From Bacillota bacterium (GTDB lineage Bacteria > Bacillota > Desulfitobacteriia > Desulfitobacteriales > Desulfitobacteriaceae), in assembly GCA_021811425.1 (NCBI GenBank), contig JAJZPA010000005.1, positions 1-44,103 on the forward strand: a DNA stretch of 44,103 nt. Reading direction: 5' to 3'. Within the stretch, counting starts at the first letter, position 1, and each line of letters opens with the position of its first letter. Position numbers and translations under genes: made by a program. This document shows positions 42,676 to 44,103 of this stretch, in pieces. Below the pieces are notes generated by a model. The model was not told where the DNA came from, made no database searches, and was given only the letters and a program-made list of their open reading frames with translations.

Positions 42676-42705
42676 CCCATTGTGCGGGGGTCAGACCCCA
42701 ATGGG
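42676..42705. repeat. REP-like cruciform with GGGGTCAGACCCC core
   Basis: GGGG-TCAGA-CCCC (42687-42699) is nested in CCCATT/AATGGG (42676-42681, 42700-42705) with a 5-base bulge. The core resembles intergenic REP elements linked to Y1/RAYT transposases. No transposase is present here. Between 42706 and 42777 nothing else was recognised. Confidence 0.6.
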
Positions 42706-42777
42706 ACCCTTGAAATAGCGGATAGATAGTACGCGAAATGAATAGACTAAAATATTAGAATTTTGGATAAATAGGTC

Positions 42778-42806
42778 TTGACGATGAGGATAGAGGCGGG
42801 TATACT
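42778..42806 (+). promoter_or_regulatory. Sigma-A promoter of the TctC transporter operon
   Basis: TTGACG (42778-42783) and TATACT (42801-42806) are spaced by exactly 17 bp, with an A/T-rich stretch upstream. The predicted leader is ~170 bases. Confidence 0.85.
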
Positions 42807-42814
42807 GTAATAAA

Positions 42815-42839
42815 GTGGAACACGTATTCCACCAGGTGG
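42815..42839. promoter_or_regulatory. Overlapping palindromes at the transcription start, candidate operator
   Basis: GTGGAA-CACGTA-TTCCAC (42815-42832) is a perfect 6-bp inverted repeat. CCACC-A-GGTGG (42829-42839) overlaps its right end. They begin 8 bases after the -10 box, a typical repressor position. The regulator is not in the window. Confidence 0.6.
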
Positions 42840-42989
42840 TACAATGGGCTTAACGTAGCTAGTCTATGTAAGTAAAGCAATGAGGTGATTTTATAGAGTG
42901 AAAAACTAGCGCGCAATGGAGGTGGAGGATTAGTGAAAAGACAAGGGAAACTCAGGGGATTTTTTAAAGCGGAAGGGAGAAATGGTTTG

Positions 42990-43997
42990 ATGAAAAAGAA
43001 AACGGGTTTAATAGCTTTAATTGGGCTGATGCTTATTTTGTTGGTTACAGCTTGTGGACAACAGCCCACAAAACAAACGTCGGCAAATGAAGGGGCCGAT
43101 TATCCGAACAAACCGATAAAAATAGTTGCACCCAGCGGTACGGGAGGCGGTTGGGACACCACTGCTCGACTTATGTCCAAAGTTATGGGCGAAACAAAAC
43201 TGATCAAGGTGGGTTTACCCGTTGAAAATGTCGAAGGTGGAAGCGGTAAGGTTTTTCTGGAGGGATTCCTGAAAAATAATGTCGGTGATCCCTATACCAT
43301 TTTTGTTAACTCTCCGCCCATGCTCATTAATACCGCACAGGGATTTAAGTATTCTTATAAAGATGTAACTCCGATTGCAGGAATTATTTCGGAATATGAT
43401 TCCTTTGTCGTTCCAGCCAATTCCAGATATAAGACTCTCAAAGAAGTCATGGATGCTTTAAAGCAAAATCCCGCGTCTGTTAAGATTGGAGGGGGTTCCG
43501 CCCCCGGAGGAATGGATCATCTGGCGTTTATGGCAGCAGCGAAGAAAGCCGGAATTGAGATTACAAAGATCAATTATGTTCCCTTCCAAGGCGGAGGTCA
43601 GGTCATGACGGCTTTGTTAGGCAACAATATTGATTTGGCTTCGACGGGAATTTCCGAAGTACAGGGACAAATGCAAGCGGGTACGGTGCGCATGCTTGCC
43701 GTCACTTCATCTCAACGTATTGAGGGGTTAGATGTGCCTACGGTAAGAGAAGCAGGCTATGATGCCACTTTTGATATCTGGCGCGGATTCTTTGGAGCTA
43801 AGGACATGCCCGCCTATGCCAAAAAGTATTGGGAGGATAACTTAGCCAAGATGGTAAAGACTCCAGAGTGGCAACAGGTCGTAAAGAACCAAAAATGGAC
43901 GAGTTCCTATCGCAACAGTGAGGAATTCACCAAATTTCTGGGTGAACAAACTCAAGTGATTTCCAATTTGATGAAAGAACTGGGTCTAAGCAAATAG
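42990..43997 (+). CDS. tctC: Tripartite tricarboxylate transporter solute-binding lipoprotein (TctC/Bug family)
   Basis: The product (335 residues from ATG 42990) has a lipoprotein signal with lipobox VTAC (Cys22). Next is the Bug/TctC fold: YPNKPIKIVAPSGTGGGWDTTAR, and the ligand-loop segments VKIGGGSAPGGMDHL and INYVPFQGGGQVMTALLGNNIDLAS. Such proteins capture a carboxylate outside the cell for the TctA/TctB permease. GTG 42933 has a strong GGAGG site and would add 19 residues; ATG 42990 (GGAAGGGAG upstream) gives a normal signal peptide. Its tctB follows 12 bases downstream. The ligand is probably a di/tricarboxylate, possibly the substrate of the upstream CoA-ligase/lyase enzymes. Confidence 0.92.
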   Translation: MKKKTGLIALIGLMLILLVTACGQQPTKQTSANEGADYPNKPIKIVAPSGTGGGWDTTARLMSKVMGETKLIKVGLPVENVEGGSGKVFLEGFLKNNVGDPYTIFVNSPPMLINTAQGFKYSYKDVTPIAGIISEYDSFVVPANSRYKTLKEVMDALKQNPASVKIGGGSAPGGMDHLAFMAAAKKAGIEITKINYVPFQGGGQVMTALLGNNIDLASTGISEVQGQMQAGTVRMLAVTSSQRIEGLDVPTVREAGYDATFDIWRGFFGAKDMPAYAKKYWEDNLAKMVKTPEWQQVVKNQKWTSSYRNSEEFTKFLGEQTQVISNLMKELGLSK

Positions 43998-44009
43998 GGA
44001 GGGAATCAG

Positions 44010-44103
44010 TTGGAGAAGAACTCGGTATTCGACCGCTATGTCAGTGGATTTACTTTCCTCTTAGGCTTATTGGTTATTATCTATTCAATGGTACTTCCTA
44101 AGC
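44010..44103 (+). CDS. tctB: TctB-like small membrane subunit, N-terminal part (3' end outside window)
   Basis: TTG 44010 has AGGGAGGG 6 bases upstream and opens a frame MEKNSVFDRYVSGF followed by the hydrophobic helix TFLLGLLVIIYSMVL, running off the window. This short hydrophilic start and first helix are typical of TctB, the small membrane subunit encoded after TctC. The large TctA subunit would be expected next, outside the window. Confidence 0.75.
   Translation, partial: MEKNSVFDRYVSGFTFLLGLLVIIYSMVLPK

Overview
The window reads as a chromosome segment of an anaerobic, spore-forming, low-to-mid-GC Gram-positive bacterium of the Peptococcaceae/Desulfitobacteriaceae type (Desulfitobacterium- or Desulfosporosinus-like). 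The reasons are the Firmicutes order recA-recX-rny-ymdB-spoVS, a Bacillus-type LexA box at recA, strong Shine-Dalgarno sites with many GTG/TTG starts, SpoVS, and an anaerobic respiratory and ferredoxin-based metabolism. The genus is an inference and could not be tested here. Most genes lie on the + strand.

Layout. 1-3594: the end of a CstA-type carboxylate/peptide permease, then an unusual 815-residue fusion of a Crp-like sensor domain, a degenerate sigma54-activator AAA+ domain and a membrane Fe-S (NapH/NosR-like) module. 3591-8990: recA (canonical sigma-A promoter plus LexA box), recX, a possible small RNA, RNase Y, an unknown gene, ymdB and spoVS (possible sigma-H promoter). 9102-12511: M19 dipeptidase, PHP phosphoesterase, class I/II aminotransferase and a small coiled-coil protein. 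12547-18367: HD-domain protein (minus), guaB, glycerate kinase, a TetR regulator with a likely operator, a relic of a four-helix-bundle gene next to heptamer repeats, uppP and an unknown gene. 18421-19518: P1-family (DmpA) peptidase.

19564-26427 looks like a sulfur-compound respiration locus. A YeeE/YedE (TsuA-like) transporter split into two half proteins flanks a TusA/TsuB-like carrier. A LysR regulator follows, divergent from a Psr/Phs-type molybdopterin reductase operon made of a Tat-exported catalytic subunit, a TorD-like chaperone, a four-cluster Fe-S subunit and an NrfD membrane subunit. The simplest reading is uptake and reduction of thiosulfate or polysulfide. 26562-32242 holds an unknown gene, a sensor kinase, a short squalene-hopene-cyclase-like protein carrying a DXDDT motif, a small unknown gene and a TPR membrane protein. 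A tRNA-Ala(CGC) follows at 32355.

33090-44103 is a carboxylate-metabolism region. It encodes a divergent succinate/malate-CoA-ligase-like pair with a seven-cysteine ferredoxin-like protein between its two subunits, a CitE/malyl-CoA-lyase-like enzyme, malic enzyme, a four-subunit 2-oxoacid:ferredoxin oxidoreductase, a HEAT-repeat protein, and the start of a tripartite tricarboxylate transporter (TctC, TctB). A coherent hypothesis is that a hydroxy-di/tricarboxylate is imported, activated to a CoA ester, cleaved by the lyase and fed into acetyl-CoA, pyruvate and ferredoxin-linked 2-oxoacid pools. The substrate cannot be read from the sequence. Three loci carry arrays of 7-bp repeats, and several promoters carry perfect inverted repeats that may be operators.
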